From Eurosta solidaginis (lineage: Eukaryota; Arthropoda; Insecta; Diptera; Tephritidae): a DNA stretch of 64,000 bases. The notes beneath the pieces were generated by a model that had not been told where the DNA came from, ran no database searches, and worked only from the letters and a program-made list of their open reading frames with translations. A program made the position numbers and the translations under genes. Shown here in pieces: positions 25,807-38,161 of this stretch (positions are counted from its first letter, which is position 1; every line of letters starts with the position of its first letter). The stretch lies in the NCBI RefSeq assembly GCF_040869045.1, contig NC_090322.1:80065675-80129674 (forward strand). Direction: 5' to 3'.

Positions 25807-26978
25807 TTAAAGAGTGTTTGTGATTTCTGTACGAATACGCTGACCTGCCACCATATAGGTACTGTTTTCTTCGCCAATATGTTGATTTTCTAATGTAGGG
25901 GTCTCGTTCAAATATCCGTTATCAGATGGCGTTGGCAAATTTGCTTCACTTTTGTAATGAATGCAAATGTTATGTAAAGCGCAAACGTTAATTATTTTTA
26001 TTGTCTTTGCAGGAGAATAATACAACTCTCTTGCACTTAAAAGACACCTCCATCGATTTTTAAGAATACCATTTGTTCTTTCGATTATATTTCGACAACG
26101 CGTGTGAACTTCATTAAATGCCTCAGGTGATCCACTTTCTGGAGTTATGTATGGAGTAAGTAGCCAAGGCTCTAGAGGGTACCCAGCGTCACCTGAAAAC
26201 TTGTTGATTTCAATTGCATTCGTTTCATTGGTTTTAAGCTATTACCTATTAGACGTACATTGCCGTGATTTTGCAAATAATTCTGTCCCATTTCTGATTT
26301 TAAGTCGCTTATGTTCCATATAAAGGCATCGTGGCAAGCACCAGGGTGTGTAGCATCGATAGCACGAATTCTCAGATTGCTGTCACATACCTGGAAAAAT
26401 ATTTATGTATATAATTTACATTTTATTTTAGCTTTAGTTATATGCACAGCACTCACCAGCATAACATTTAAACTGCATTTGTCTTTTCTATTGTAAAATT
26501 GGTGAATGTTCTTGGAAGGGGTTGCTATGTTAACGTGTGTTCCATCAACACATCCTACAACTCCTGGTAAATGTTCAGCGCCTCTGAAAGTACCTCACTG
26601 AAACACGATTGGCTAAGACCCACCTTATGATCCTTTCCAACGCCTTTTTGCTATCCTCCCTCTGCGAAAAAACGAACACATGCGCTCAACTTTACAATTG
26701 GTGGTATTCCAAATTTTTGCTTCAATGGTGGCAAGGAGTTGGTAAGAATATCTAGCAAATATTTGAATGCCGGCTTATTTAGCCTGTAATATTGTAGAAA
26801 ACTAGTTGAAGAGAAGTTAATTTGTTATTCAAAAGTACTGAAAATAGTAATTTTTAACTTACAGTGAGTCACTTAGCTCCAAAGGGTTAGAACTGTCCCT
26901 TAATTGCCTCCAAATCGCTTTCACATTTATATTCTCCTCGCGCTCAATCAACACCAACCTAAGAGCAATACTAAACAT
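25807..26978 (-). pseudogene. Harbinger DDE transposase, four exons
   Basis: Exon 1, 26863-26978 (ATG at 26978), and exon 2, 26457-26783, are joined by a GTAAGT...TTACAG intron. Exon 3, 26246-26390, and exon 4, 25807-26192, are joined by further GT-AG introns (26391-26456 and 26193-26245). Exon 2 gives LNKPAFKYLLDILTN and RFFAEGG, then an in-frame TAG and a deletion, then LPGVVGCVDGTHV with the first catalytic Asp. Exon 3 gives the second Asp in HPGACHDAFIWN. Exon 4 gives GDAGYPLEPWLLTPY, the Glu in NIIERTNGILKNRW, and the C-terminal INVCALHNICIHY. These motifs are diagnostic for HARBI1-type nucleases. The nonsense codon and the missing stretch of about 50 residues before LPGVVG make it inactive. 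Confidence 0.88.
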
Positions 26979-27212
26979 TTTTTTTCAAATTTTTTTATCT
27001 ATATTTTTGCTGTATTTCAAGGAAATATATGCGTGTTTACAAAACTTACGCAATTGCAAATAAATTATTTGTTCACTGCTAATTCACAACAGAGCATTAG
27101 CTGTTTCGAAGTGAACTTTTGTTCGCCCGAAATTGCCGATAGGCGTAAAAAGTTCACCCGAACAAAAAAGTGAAGGCGAACAATTTTCCGCGTGAACTTC
27201 GCGATAAGGGTG

Positions 27213-27606
27213 AATAGCACCAGATTGGCACACTCAATTGACGGCGGTAAAGAGTAAAAACAACAAACATTAGGAAACTAGTTATAAGTCGAAACTTGCA
27301 AAGTGCATTGATGGCCTGATGTGCTAAACGTCAAGCTTTCTATGTGTGGATCGCTGATGGTAAAGCGTCATGGGTTTTGAAATAGTCGGCTATACGGTCT
27401 AAGAACTTTGTTTTTTTTCTTATTTACTTGTTTCTATGTATAATAATTTAATATAATATAACTTGTAAAATATACATTTTACAAAAATAATAAACTTGGT
27501 CTTGAAGACAACAAATTAATATAATAATTAATTATTTACAGACCCGTAAAACCAAACATAACATGAAATACTTTCAGTCTACGGAAAAAGCACCCTGGAA
27601 TTCTAA
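27213..27606 (+). repeat. S2 array, continuation right of the Harbinger insertion
   Basis: Resumes with AATAGCACCAGATTGG, the target duplication plus the expected S2 sequence, and runs one unit to TGGAATTCTAA. It then changes abruptly to unrelated sequence. Confidence 0.9.
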
Positions 27607-28385
27607 AAACACCAAAATTTCAATAAGCATTATACTCAAATGGAACTGAAATATGTGCCTATGTTTCACCTCTACTCTAATTCTATGTATCACCTCTAAA
27701 AATGGTGCGTGTCCATTATTCATCGCAACCGATTCAGCTATAGGTTATACACAGCCATACAACAGAGGTTTGTGTTTCCGCTTTTCGGTACAACATGTTG
27801 TGTAGCTAGTTGCCGCTAGATGGGTCTCCTAAGCATTATCTAAGAGACGATAAGCGTTTTATGTACGCGTGAACGTAGACGTATATACGTGTAAAAAAAA
27901 CACGGCTATGGATAATTATTTACTGCCGTAGTGGTAAATTTTTTATAAAAAAGTAGTTTTACATCACTTTAAGTTATCTTTTTAGTAAATGTATCTAAGT
28001 TAGCGACTTTATTTTCCGGCAACACACAAGAATTGTTTCATTCCACTCCTTTTTGGGTGTTCACATTGTTCGATTATTTATTTCATTTCTGTTGCACAAC
28101 AAAAATTGATGTAACAAGGAAGGGTGTCTAAATTCGGATGTTGCCAAACAATACATATTCAGCGTGAGTTTCAATTGTACAACTCATTTCAGATAAACTA
28201 CTTTTCAAATTTTTGTTATTGGTGATTTATTTTTTTTGGCTCTAAAAATGCTGTGTAATGCTTTAACGGAATAGGGACGTGTTACCGCCCATTAAAAAAA
28301 AAAAAAAACAAAAAATGTCTGCCTATTTCCTCTTACGATAAAACTTGGAAAATGAAATTGATACAAAACTAGTGTTAGCTAATTT
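27607..28385. other. Unassigned sequence inside the S2 region
   Basis: No open frame of note and no similarity to other parts of the window that I can see. It contains GAAGGGTGTCTAAATTCGG near 28120 and a 15-A run near 28292. The left junction cuts an S2 unit, and inverted S2 begins on the right, so this piece sits at a rearrangement breakpoint. Confidence 0.55.
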
Positions 28386-29137
28386 TTATATTAATTTGTG
28401 TCTTTAGGACCAAGTTTATTATTTTTGTAAAATAAATATTTTATCAGTTTTATTATATTAAATTGTTATACATAGAAAATGAGTAAATTAGAAAAAACTA
28501 ATTGAAGGCTTGACGTTTAGCACATGAGACTATCAATGCACTTTGCAAGTTTCTACTTATAACTCGTTTTCTACAGTTTGTTGTTTTTAATCTTTACCAC
28601 CCTCAATTGAGTGCGCCAATCAGGTGCTATTATCTCATAAGAGGAGGATTTTTATTGCAGCCCATATGGTTTTTCATTAAGCTCATGCTTTTGTTAGAAT
28701 TCCAGGGTGCTTTTTCCGTAGACTGAAAGTATTTAATGTTATGTTTGGTTTTCCTGGTCTGTTAATAATTAATTATTATATTAATTTGTTGCCTTCAAGA
28801 CCAATTTTATTATTTTTGTAAAATTTATATTTTACAAGTTATAATATATTAAATTGTTATACATAGAAAACGAGTAAATTAGAAAAAAACAAAACAAAGT
28901 TCATAGACCGTATAGCCGACTATTTCAAAACCCATGACGGTTTTTCATCAGCGATCCACACATTGAAGGCTTGACGTTTAGCACATGAGGCCATTAATGC
29001 ACTTTGCAAGTTTCTGCTTATAACTCGTTTTCTACTGTTTGTTGTTTTTACTCTTTACCACCGTCAATTAGAGCGCAAATCAGGTGCTATTATATCATCA
29101 GACGAGGATTTTTGTTGCAGTCCATATGGTTTTTCTT
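28386..29137 (-). repeat. S2 units in inverted orientation
   Basis: About 1.6 S2 units read on the minus strand; for example AATTGAGTGCGCCAATCAGG near 28604 is the reverse complement of the standard landmark, and AACCATGACGG-type sequence near 28930 is inverted too. The right junction, near 29137, goes straight from inverted S2 (AAGCTCTTGC) to direct S2 (ATTGATGGCC). Confidence 0.92.
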
Positions 29138-32100
29138 TAAGCTCTTGCATTGATGGCCTGATGTGCTAAACGCCAAGCCTTCTATGTGTGGATCGCTGAT
29201 GATAAACCGTCATGGGTTTTGAAACTGTCGGCTATACGGTCGATGAACTTTTTTTTTTTTTTCTAATTTACTCGTTTCTTTGTATAATAATTTAATAACT
29301 TGTAAAATATACATTTTAAACAAATTATAAATATGGTATTGAAGACAACAAATTAATATAATAATTAATAATTTACAGACCAGTAAAACCAAACGTAACA
29401 TTAAATGCTTTCAGTCTACGGAAAAAGCACCCTGGAATTCTATCAAAGGCAAGAGCTTAAAGAAAAACCATATGGGCTGCAACAAAAATTCTCGCCTGAT
29501 AAGATAATAACACCTGATTGGTGCATTTAATTGACGGTGGTAAAGAGTAGAAACAACAAACATTAGAAAAAGAGTTATAAGTAGAAACTTGAGAAGTGCA
29601 TTGATGGCCTGATGTGCTAAACGTCAAGCCTTCATTGTGTGGATCGCTGATGATAAACCGTCATGTGTTTTGAAATAGTCGGCTATACGGTCTATGAACT
29701 TTGTTTTTTTCTAATTTACTCGTTTTATATGTATAATAATTTCATGTAATATAATTTGTAAAATATACATTTTACAAAAATAATGAACTTGGTCTTGAAG
29801 ACAACAAATTAATATAATAATTAATTATTTACAGACCAGTAAAACCAAACGTAACATTAAATGCTTTCAGTCTACGGAAAAAGCACCCTGGAATTCTATC
29901 AAAGGCAAGAGCTTAAAGAAAAACCATATGGGCTGCAACAAAAATTCTCGCCAGATAAGATAATAACACCTGATTGGTGCATTTAATTGACGGTGGTAAA
30001 GAGTAGAAACAACAAACATTAGAAAAAGAGTTATAAGTAGAAACTTGAGAAGTGCATTGATGGCCTGATGTGCTAAACGTCAAGCCTTCATTGTGTTGAT
30101 CGTTGATGATAAACAGTCATGGTTTTTGAAAGAGACTTTCTATGTGTGGATCGCTGATGGTAAAGCGTCATGGGTTTTGAAATAGTCGGCTATACGGTCT
30201 ATGAACTTTGTTTTTTTTTCTAATTTACTCGTTTTCTATGTATAATAATTTAATACAATACAACTTGTAAAATATACATTTTACAAAAATAATAAACTTG
30301 GTCTTGAAGACAACAAATTAATATAATAATTAATTATATACAGACCAGTAAAACCAAACATAACATTAAATATTTTCAGTCTAGGAAAAAGCACCCTGGA
30401 ATTCTAACAAAAGCAAGAGCTTAAAGAAAAGCCATATGGGCTGGAACCAAAATCCTCGCCTGTTAAGGTAATGCCACTTGATTGGCGCATTCAATTGACG
30501 GTGGTAAAGAGTAGAAACAACAAACAGTAGAAAACGAGTTATAAGTAGAAACTTGCCAAGTGCATTGATGGCCTGATTTGCTAAACGTCAAGCCTTCATT
30601 GTGTGGATCGCTGATGATAAACCGTCATGTGTTTTGAAATAGTCGGCTATACGGTCTATGAACTTTGTTTTTTCTAATTTACTCGTTTTATATGTATAAT
30701 AATTTCATGTAATATAATTTGTAAAATATACATTTTACAAAATTAATAAACTTGGTCTTGAAGACAGCAAATTAATATAATAATTAATTATTTACAGACC
30801 AGTGAAACCAAAGGTAACATTAAATACTTTCAGTCTACGGAAAAAGCACCCTGGAATTCAAACAAAGGCAAGAGCTTAAAGAAAAACCATATGGGCTGCA
30901 ACAAAAATCCTCTTCTGATGAGATAATGGCACCTGATTGGGGCACTCAATTGACGGTAATAACGAGTAAAAACGGCAAACATTAGAAAACGAGTTATAAG
31001 TAGAAACTTGCAAAGTGCGTTGATGGCCTGATGTGCTAAACGTCAAGCCTTCAATATGTGGATCGCTGATGATAAACCGTCATGGGTTTTGAACAGTCGG
31101 CTATACGGTCTATGAACTTTGTTTTTTTCTAATTTACTCGTTTTCTATGTATAATAATTTAATATAATATAACTTGTAAAATATACGTTTTACAAAAATA
31201 ATAAACTTGGTCTTGAAAACAGCACTCGCAACCCACTGAGAGCGGGCATAAAGCAGATTTTGATGCCGTGAGGGTATTGCAGCAAGAGCAGCATTATAAG
31301 AAACGCTTCACGTTAGAGGTGCTCCACATAGCAAACATACCAACAAATAAAAGGCTCAATTACAAAATAGACATTGCAAACTGCTCACACAACTATAGGC
31401 ACCTACTAGGTAATTGGAAAAATTAGTTCAAAGCTTCATATCAAACAGGACGTAGTTTAGCTCAAAACAAGAAAAGGCAAGAGCTTAAAGAAAACCATAT
31501 GGATTACAACAAAAAGCCCCGTCTGATGAGACAATAGCACCTGATTGGCGCACTCAATTGACTGTAGTAAAGAGTAATTAACAACAAACAGTAGAAAATG
31601 AGATATAAGTAGAAACTTGCAAAGTGCATTGATGTGCTAAACGTCAACTTTGTTTTCTTTTTTCTAATTTACTCGTTTTCTATGTATAATAATTTAATGT
31701 AATATAACTTGTAAAATATACACTTTAAAAAAATAATAAACTTGGTGTTGAAGACAACAAATTAATATAATAATTAATTATCTAAAGACCAGTAAAACCA
31801 AACGTAACATTAAATACTTTCAGTGTACTTGGAATTCTAACAAAAGCAAGAGCTTAAAGAAAAACTATATGGGCTGCAACAAAAATCCTCACCATAAATA
31901 CTTTCAGTCTACGTAAAAAGCACCCTGGAATTCTAACAAAAGCAAGAGCTTAAAGAAAAAACATATGAGCTGCAATAAAAATCCTCTTCTGATGAGATAA
32001 TGGCCCCTCATTGGCACACTCATTTGATGGTGGTAAAGAGTAAAAACAACAAAAAGTAGAAAACGAGTTATAAGTAGAAACTTGCAAAGTGCATTAATGG

Positions 32101-34345
32101 CCTGATGCGCTAAACGTCAATGTGTGGATCGCTGATGATAAACAGTCATGGGTTTTGAAATAGTCGGCTATACGGTCAATGGAATTTCTTTTTTTTTTTA
32201 ATTAACTCGTTTCCTATGTATAATAATTTAATATAATTTAACTTGTAAAGTATTCATTTTACAAAAATAATAAACTTGGTCTGGAAGACAACAAATTAAT
32301 ATAATAATTAATTATTTACAAACCAATAAAACCAAACAAAACATTAAATTCTTTCGATCTACGGATAAAGCACATTGGAATTCTAACAAAAGCAAGAGCT
32401 TAAAGAAAACCCATTTGGGCTGGAACAAAAATCCTCGCCTGATAAGATAATGACACCTGATTGGCGCATTCAATTGACGGTGGTAAAAAAACGAGTTATA
32501 AGTAGAAACTTGCAAAGTGAATTGATGGCCTGATGTGCTAAACGTCAAGCTTTCAATGTGTGGATCGCTGATGGTAAAGCGTCATGGGGTTTGAAATAGT
32601 CGGCTATACGGTCTATGAACTTTGTTTTTTTTTTTCTAATTTACTAGTTTTCTATGTATAATAATTGAATACAATACAACTTTTAAAATATACATTTTAC
32701 AAAAATAATATACTTGGTCTTGAAGACAAAAATTAATATAATAAAACCAGTTACAAGTAGAAACTTGCAAAGTGCATTGATGGCCTGATGTGGTAAACGT
32801 CAATCCTTCAATGTGTGGATCGCTGATGATAAACCGTCATGGGTTTCGAAATAGTCGGCTATACTGTCTATGAACTTTGTTTTTTCTAGTTTACTCGTTT
32901 TCTATATATAATAATTTAATATAATATAACTTGTAGGATATACATTTAATAAACTTGGTCTTGAAGACAACAAATTAATATAATAATTAATATTTACAGA
33001 CCAGTAAAACCAGACATAACATTAAATACTTTCAGTCTACGGAAAAAGCACCCTGGAATTCTAACAAAAGCAAGAGCTTAAAGAAAAACCATATGGGCTT
33101 CAACGAAAATCCTCGTCTGATGAGATAATACCACCTGATTGGCGCACTCAATTGACGGTTCTAAAGAGTAAAAACAACAAACAGTAGAAAACGAGTTATA
33201 AGTAGAAACTTGAAAAGTGCATTGATGGCCTGAAGTGCCAAACGCCAAGCCTTCAGTGTGTGGATCGCTGATGATAAACCGTCATGTGTTTTGAAACCGT
33301 CGGCTATACGGTCTATGAATTTTGTTTTTTTCTAATTTACTCCTTTTCTATGTATAATAATTTAATGTAATATAACTTGTAAAATACACATTTTACAAAA
33401 ATAATAAACTTGGTCTTGAAGAAAACAAATTAATATAATAATTAATATTTACAGACCAGTAAAACCAAGCATAACGTTAAATACTTTCAGTCTACGGAAA
33501 ACCGCCCTGGAATTCTAACAAAAGCAAGAGCTTAAAGAAAAAACAAATGGGCTGCAACAAAAATCCTCGTCTGTTGAGATAATAGCACCTGATTGGCGCC
33601 CTCAATTGACGGTTCTAAAGAGTAAAAACAACAAACAGTAGAAAACTAGTTATAAGTAGAAACTTGCAAAGTGCATTGACGGCCTGATGTGTTAAAGTCA
33701 AACCTTCAATGTGTAGATCGCTGATGATAAACCGTCATGGGTTTTGAAAGAGTCGTCTATATGATGTATGAACTTTGTTTTGTTTTCTAATTTAGTCGTT
33801 TTCTATGTATAATAATTTAATGTAATATAACTTGTAAAATACACATTTTACAAAAATAATAAACTTGGTCTTGAAGACAACAAATTAATATAATAATTAA
33901 TTATTTACAGACCAGTAAAACCAAACATAACATTAAATACTTTCAGTCTACGGAAAAAGTATCCTGGAATTCTAACAAAAGAAAGAGCTTAAAGAAAAAC
34001 CATATGGGCTGCAACAAAAAGCCTCGTCTGATGAGACAATAGCACCTGATTGGTACACTGAATAGACGGTGGTAAAGAGTAAAAACGACAAACATTAGAA
34101 AACGAGTTATAAGAAGAAGCTTGCAAAGTGCATTGATGGCCTGATATGCTAAACGTCAAGCCTTCAATATGTGGATCGCTGATGATAAACCGTCATTGGT
34201 TTTGAAATAGTCGGCTATACGGTCTATGAACTTTGTTTTTTTTTTTTATTTACTCGTTTCTATGTATAATAATTTAATATAATATAACTTGTAAAATATA
34301 CATTTTACAAAAATAATAAACTTGTCTTGAAGACAACAAATTAAT
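29138..34345 (+). repeat. S2 array, right part (about ten units)
   Basis: Direct-orientation S2 units with the TTGACGG landmark near 29530, 29985, 30494, 30950, 31556, 32470, 33157, 33610 and others. Several units are shortened (for example near 32730), and a near-identical pair lies at about 29390-29650 and 29845-30100, a sign of recent local duplication. The array contains a Penelope-like fragment at 31218-31450 and ends near 34345. No coding content beyond that fragment. Confidence 0.92.
31218..31450 (+). pseudogene. Penelope-like element 3' fragment (end of GIY-YIG region)
   Basis: A non-S2 insert whose plus strand reads ESGHKADFDAVRVLQQ, then YKKRFTLEVLHIA and NYKIDIANCSHNYRHLLG before TAG. 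The spacing of H, FDF, the basic-R-x-x-x-E motif and the D...N..S..Y tail matches the C-terminus of Penelope-like polyproteins, where a GIY-YIG endonuclease sits. A frame change near 31232 separates an upstream ALATH-like start. Only about 65 codons remain. The flanking S2 unit lacks roughly 100 bp at the site, so this is a scar with loss of target sequence, not a clean insertion. Confidence 0.72.
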
Positions 34346-35030
34346 ATAATAATTAATTACTAGTATCGCTCGTGGTCGAAATTCGACCAACTTGTATTTT
34401 TTTCAACTCACTCTATGAATCCAGTGTTGGGGTAGTGCAATAATGCGTTAATAGTTGAGCAGTGAGTGGAAATATAGCAAACTGATATATCTTACTTAAA
34501 GTTCTCATTAAAATTTTGAATTTGACCTAAGAAGTTATAATCTTTGATTGTATTTTCTTAAATTTTCTACAAACTTTTCAAATGTAATTATAAGTTTTGG
34601 TATGGAGCTCCTTAAAAAAAATATAACAAATATGTAAAATCAAATGAATTTTACATAGAATTGTGGTGAAATTACTTGAAATTGAATTGAAAGTTTGCTT
34701 TTTCCACACCACCCGGGGGATACGCCGTTGGCGCGCTACCGAAGTTAGTTTTGGCTGCTCGGTTCCCCAGTAGGCCTATATCACTAATATAAACTACATA
34801 TACATATATCGCCCATTTACTTCGATAGCGTCATAATTCAAAAAACACGAATTTTTAGTTAAGAACGAAGAAATGTGCTAAAGGAATTTAACCTATTTCG
34901 CACCACCGGTATTTATAATTAATTAAATTAAATTATATTTAATTAAATTAATTATAAATAAATATGTAATATGTAAACGAAAACGAAAATTTCGAATAGA
35001 ATAGAGCATACCTTCATAAAAAATAAAATA
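34346..35030. other. Unassigned noncoding stretch
   Basis: Lies between the S2 array and the second satellite block. It contains a short palindrome GGTCGAAATTCGACC at 34373, a small GC-rich patch near 34710-34770 and a run of AATTAAATTA repeats near 34918-34960. No gene or known element is recognised. Confidence 0.55.
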
Positions 35031-35275
35031 AAAATATAAAAATAAATTAGCATAAAAGACAATATACAAATTTTAATGTAATATCTTTGTAGCAAATTTA
35101 ATATACAACGTGATCAAAGATAATATAATGAAATAAAATAAGAAATATCAAAATAAATTTGCATAAAAACAATATACAAATTTTAGTGTAATATCTTTGT
35201 AGCAAATTTATTTAACGTGTTGCATTCAAGTTGCATTTAAATAATAATAAACTAAGTTGAAATAAAAGATAATAT
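35031..35275. repeat. 111-bp satellite, left of the Copia insertion
   Basis: Nearly two 111-bp monomers, then the end of the ~890-bp module (AATAATAATAAACTAAGTTG), which runs into a new monomer. That monomer is interrupted at 35275 by the Copia LTR and resumes at 39857. Confidence 0.88.
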
Positions 35276-35510
35276 TGTTGAACTTTTGAAGTTTATAGTG
35301 TACTTAACACTGTGGAAGTTTCCTCCGATCCAAGTAAAATCAATATACACATGTTTAAGTTCAATACAAAGTAGTTTTATTTAACACGAAATATAATACG
35401 AAGTTTATTTGTTGAAAGCAAAGAGAAGAAGCTAAAGAAGTTGAATTCAAATTTGACATCTTACAAGGTTGCATGAATATGTGAATTGTGAACAGAGTTG
35501 TATTTCAACA
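35276..35510 (-). repeat. Copia 3' LTR
   Basis: 235 bp, bounded by TGTTGA and CAACA. It lies downstream of pol on the minus strand. The adjacent CGCCCCCTCA (35511-35520) is the complement of a TGAGGGGGCG polypurine tract. Confidence 0.95.
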
Positions 35511-35551
35511 CGCCCCCTCAATGAACATATTTATGCAATGAAAAAATATTG

Positions 35552-38158
35552 TTATTTTAAACCCATTTCATTACAAAATTTTACATGACTAGGTTTAGCC
35601 AAGTTCTTTGTCAATATATCGGCGACCATATTGCTGCTGCTACAATATTTCAAATCGATTCTCCTATCACGATAAGCATTTCTAACGTAGTGATATTTAA
35701 TATCAATGTGTTTGCTACGAGAATGGTACACAGGGTTTTTTACCAAATTTATTGCGCTCAGGTTGTCACCGTTAACGACGATTGTACGTGGACAATCAAT
35801 TCTCATTTCTCGTAACAACTGCTTTAAATAAACAGCTTCCTTTACTACAGATGTCATGGCCATGTACTCAGCCTCTGTGCTACTAAGTGCTACAGTTTGT
35901 TGTTTCTTTGATTCATATGAGAATACTCCTCCAGCTAGAATAACTGCATATCCTGTATAAGATTTCCGGTCAGTCGGATCTCCACCCCAGTCCGCATCAA
36001 CAAAACATTCGATTTGCTTGCCAGTTTTGTGATACTTCAACCGTTTTTCCTGTGTTGCACATAGGTATTTTAATATACGCTTCCCTGCCGCTAAATGTTC
36101 GGTATGTGGATCCTTATTACGTTGCGCTAGTTTACATACAGAATGTAATATATCTGGTCGCGTGCATACCGCAAGGTACATAAGCGATCCTATAAGCGAC
36201 TGATACTGCTTTTGATCTACACGCTTACAATTTTCGTTTTCGCAGTTCACTCTATGACCTGGGTCCAAAGGTATAGCAATCGGTCGACAATCTTCCATAC
36301 CAAACTCACGCAAAAGTTTTTTAATATGCCCTTTTTGGTTTATTGCGATGGCTCCAGTTTCGCCATTTCTATCGACTTCCATACTTAAAAAATTTTTAAC
36401 TTGACCTTTGTCTACAACCTTTATTGCATTCGAGATCTTGTGCTTTATATCTTGCATATTTTGCCTATCTGAACATGCAATCAATAAGTCGTCTACATAT
36501 ACTGCCAAAATATTAATTTGACCCTCAATATTTCGAACATATACGCACGGTTCACTTTCACATGACTTGAAACCGATTCGCTTTAGTATGACATCTAGTT
36601 TCATATTCCATTTCCTACCGAACTGTTTGAGTCCATACAAAGCTTTCTTAAGTTTTAAGCAATGGTTTGGAAAATGTTCATTAACAAACATTTCTGGTTG
36701 CGCCATGTAAATATCTTCAGACAATTCACTATTAAGGTAAGCAGTTGATACATCCATTTGATGTAAATGCAAACCGTACTCTGCCGCAAGTGCAAAAATT
36801 AATCTAATTGTACTATATCGTACAACCGGTGAAAACGTTTCATCGTAATTAACACCATATACTTGCGAACAACTCTTCGCAACCAATCTAGCTTTAAAGC
36901 GTTCAACACTACCATCTGTGTTTCTCTTTACAGTGAATACCCATTTATTTTTCACAACGCTTTGGTTTTTGGGAAGTTCCATTAAATCCCAAGTGTCATT
37001 ATTTAATAGCGCACGATACTCTACCTGCATTGCAATAAGCCACTCTTCTGCTAATTCGCCAGACAATGCTTCTTCTACCGTGTTAGGTACCTTAACGTCA
37101 TCAGCGCGCATAAAATTTAAAGTATTATATACCTTTTTTGGCCTACCGACCCCACCAGATCGAACTAATTTTGGTCTACCTGAACATCGCTTTGGTACAG
37201 CTGGTTCATCTTCTGCCGATTCAAATTCTGCATCGCTTACTTGCATACGCTCACTACTCTGATTGACATCTACCTCGTCTGCGCTTTTATTGCTATCATC
37301 ACCATCTATTATTGGTATGTGTACATCGCTTGCTTTTGTATGCTCAACACTATGACTACCTGTCTCGTCAACGCTTGTGTTGCTAGCATCAACATCCATA
37401 TTTGGTATGTATAACATCTGCTTACTGACATTATGGTCATCTGAACATACTACTACATTTGATTGTTGATCCGCGTCTGCTGATTCTATGAAATAAACAT
37501 CTCTACTTATAATTAGCTGTTTTGTTGTCCGATCAAACAAGCGATATGCTTTGGACGTATCTGAGTATCCAACCAATGTATACTTTTTGCCTTTAGGTTT
37601 AAATTTTTCAACCTGTCTTTTATCAAGCGCTATAGCGATGGATCCAAATTCCCGTAAATGCGCCACTTTAGGTTTATGACCGTACCACGCTTCATAAGGT
37701 GTCATGGAATCTAATGCCTTTGTTGGTGAACGATTTCGTATGTATGCTGCAGTATGAACAGCCTCTGCCCATAGTGTTTCTTCTACATTTGCACCAATTA
37801 GCATACATCTTGACATTTCTATTAACGTACGGTTGAACCTTTCTGCCACCCCATTTTGTTGAGGCGTATAGGGCACCGTCAACTGCCTTACGATTCCATT
37901 GTCTTTTAAAAACTGGTCAAACGCATTGTTTACGAACTGTCTTCCATTGTCGCTCCTCAATATTTTTAATTTTTTGCCTGTTTGCCGCTCTGCCATAGTT
38001 TTAAATTCTTTGAACTTATCAAACATTTCGTGTTTGTGCCGCAAAAAATAAACAAATACGTAACGAGTATTGTCATCGATGAAGGTTAATAAATATTTCG
38101 CACCACCAATTGATGCTTTGTTTACCGAACCACAAACGTCGGTGTGCACCAAACCCAA
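35552..38158 (-). CDS. pol: Copia pol: integrase core, RT, RNase H
   Basis: An 868-residue open frame (numbered from the first internal Met, 38158). Integrase DDE residues occur in VHTDVCG (residue ~7), LRSDNGRQF (~68) and NGVAERFNRTL (~105). Then come RT motifs MDVSTAYLNSEL, LKKALYGLKQ and catalytic AVYVDDLLIA, followed by the Copia-type RNase H (CFVDADWGGD, LSSTEAEYMA, SKHIDIKYHYVR) near the end. All catalytic residues I can check are present. In life it is made as part of a gag-pol polyprotein; here the single 1-bp frameshift just upstream disconnects it. It could still be supplied in trans or be functional in a sister copy. Confidence 0.93.
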   Translation of the reverse strand: MGLVHTDVCGSVNKASIGGAKYLLTFIDDNTRYVFVYFLRHKHEMFDKFKEFKTMAERQTGKKLKILRSDNGRQFVNNAFDQFLKDNGIVRQLTVPYTPQQNGVAERFNRTLIEMSRCMLIGANVEETLWAEAVHTAAYIRNRSPTKALDSMTPYEAWYGHKPKVAHLREFGSIAIALDKRQVEKFKPKGKKYTLVGYSDTSKAYRLFDRTTKQLIISRDVYFIESADADQQSNVVVCSDDHNVSKQMLYIPNMDVDASNTSVDETGSHSVEHTKASDVHIPIIDGDDSNKSADEVDVNQSSERMQVSDAEFESAEDEPAVPKRCSGRPKLVRSGGVGRPKKVYNTLNFMRADDVKVPNTVEEALSGELAEEWLIAMQVEYRALLNNDTWDLMELPKNQSVVKNKWVFTVKRNTDGSVERFKARLVAKSCSQVYGVNYDETFSPVVRYSTIRLIFALAAEYGLHLHQMDVSTAYLNSELSEDIYMAQPEMFVNEHFPNHCLKLKKALYGLKQFGRKWNMKLDVILKRIGFKSCESEPCVYVRNIEGQINILAVYVDDLLIACSDRQNMQDIKHKISNAIKVVDKGQVKNFLSMEVDRNGETGAIAINQKGHIKKLLREFGMEDCRPIAIPLDPGHRVNCENENCKRVDQKQYQSLIGSLMYLAVCTRPDILHSVCKLAQRNKDPHTEHLAAGKRILKYLCATQEKRLKYHKTGKQIECFVDADWGGDPTDRKSYTGYAVILAGGVFSYESKKQQTVALSSTEAEYMAMTSVVKEAVYLKQLLREMRIDCPRTIVVNGDNLSAINLVKNPVYHSRSKHIDIKYHYVRNAYRDRRIDLKYCSSSNMVADILTKNLAKPSHVKFCNEMGLK

Positions 38159-38161
38159 AAT

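Larger units (their letters stand above)
24510..27212 (+). mobile_element. PIF/Harbinger DNA transposon with TIRs and 3-bp target duplication
   Basis: 2703 bp. Termini are CACACTTATCGCGA (24510) and its inverted form TCGCGATAAGGGTG (to 27212), matching at 13 of 14 positions. AAT flanks both ends (24507-24509 and 27213-27215); removing the element and one AAT restores the S2 sequence GAGATAATAGCACC. It carries the two genes usual for the superfamily: a Myb/SANT-like protein on the plus strand and a DDE transposase on the minus strand, transcribed towards each other. AAT differs from the usual TWA target. Both genes are broken, so the copy is not autonomous now. Confidence 0.92.

Noticed and set aside
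36918..37262. Plus-strand frame opposite Copia pol
   Set aside because: Antisense shadow; the minus strand has full IN-RT-RNase H motifs through this interval.
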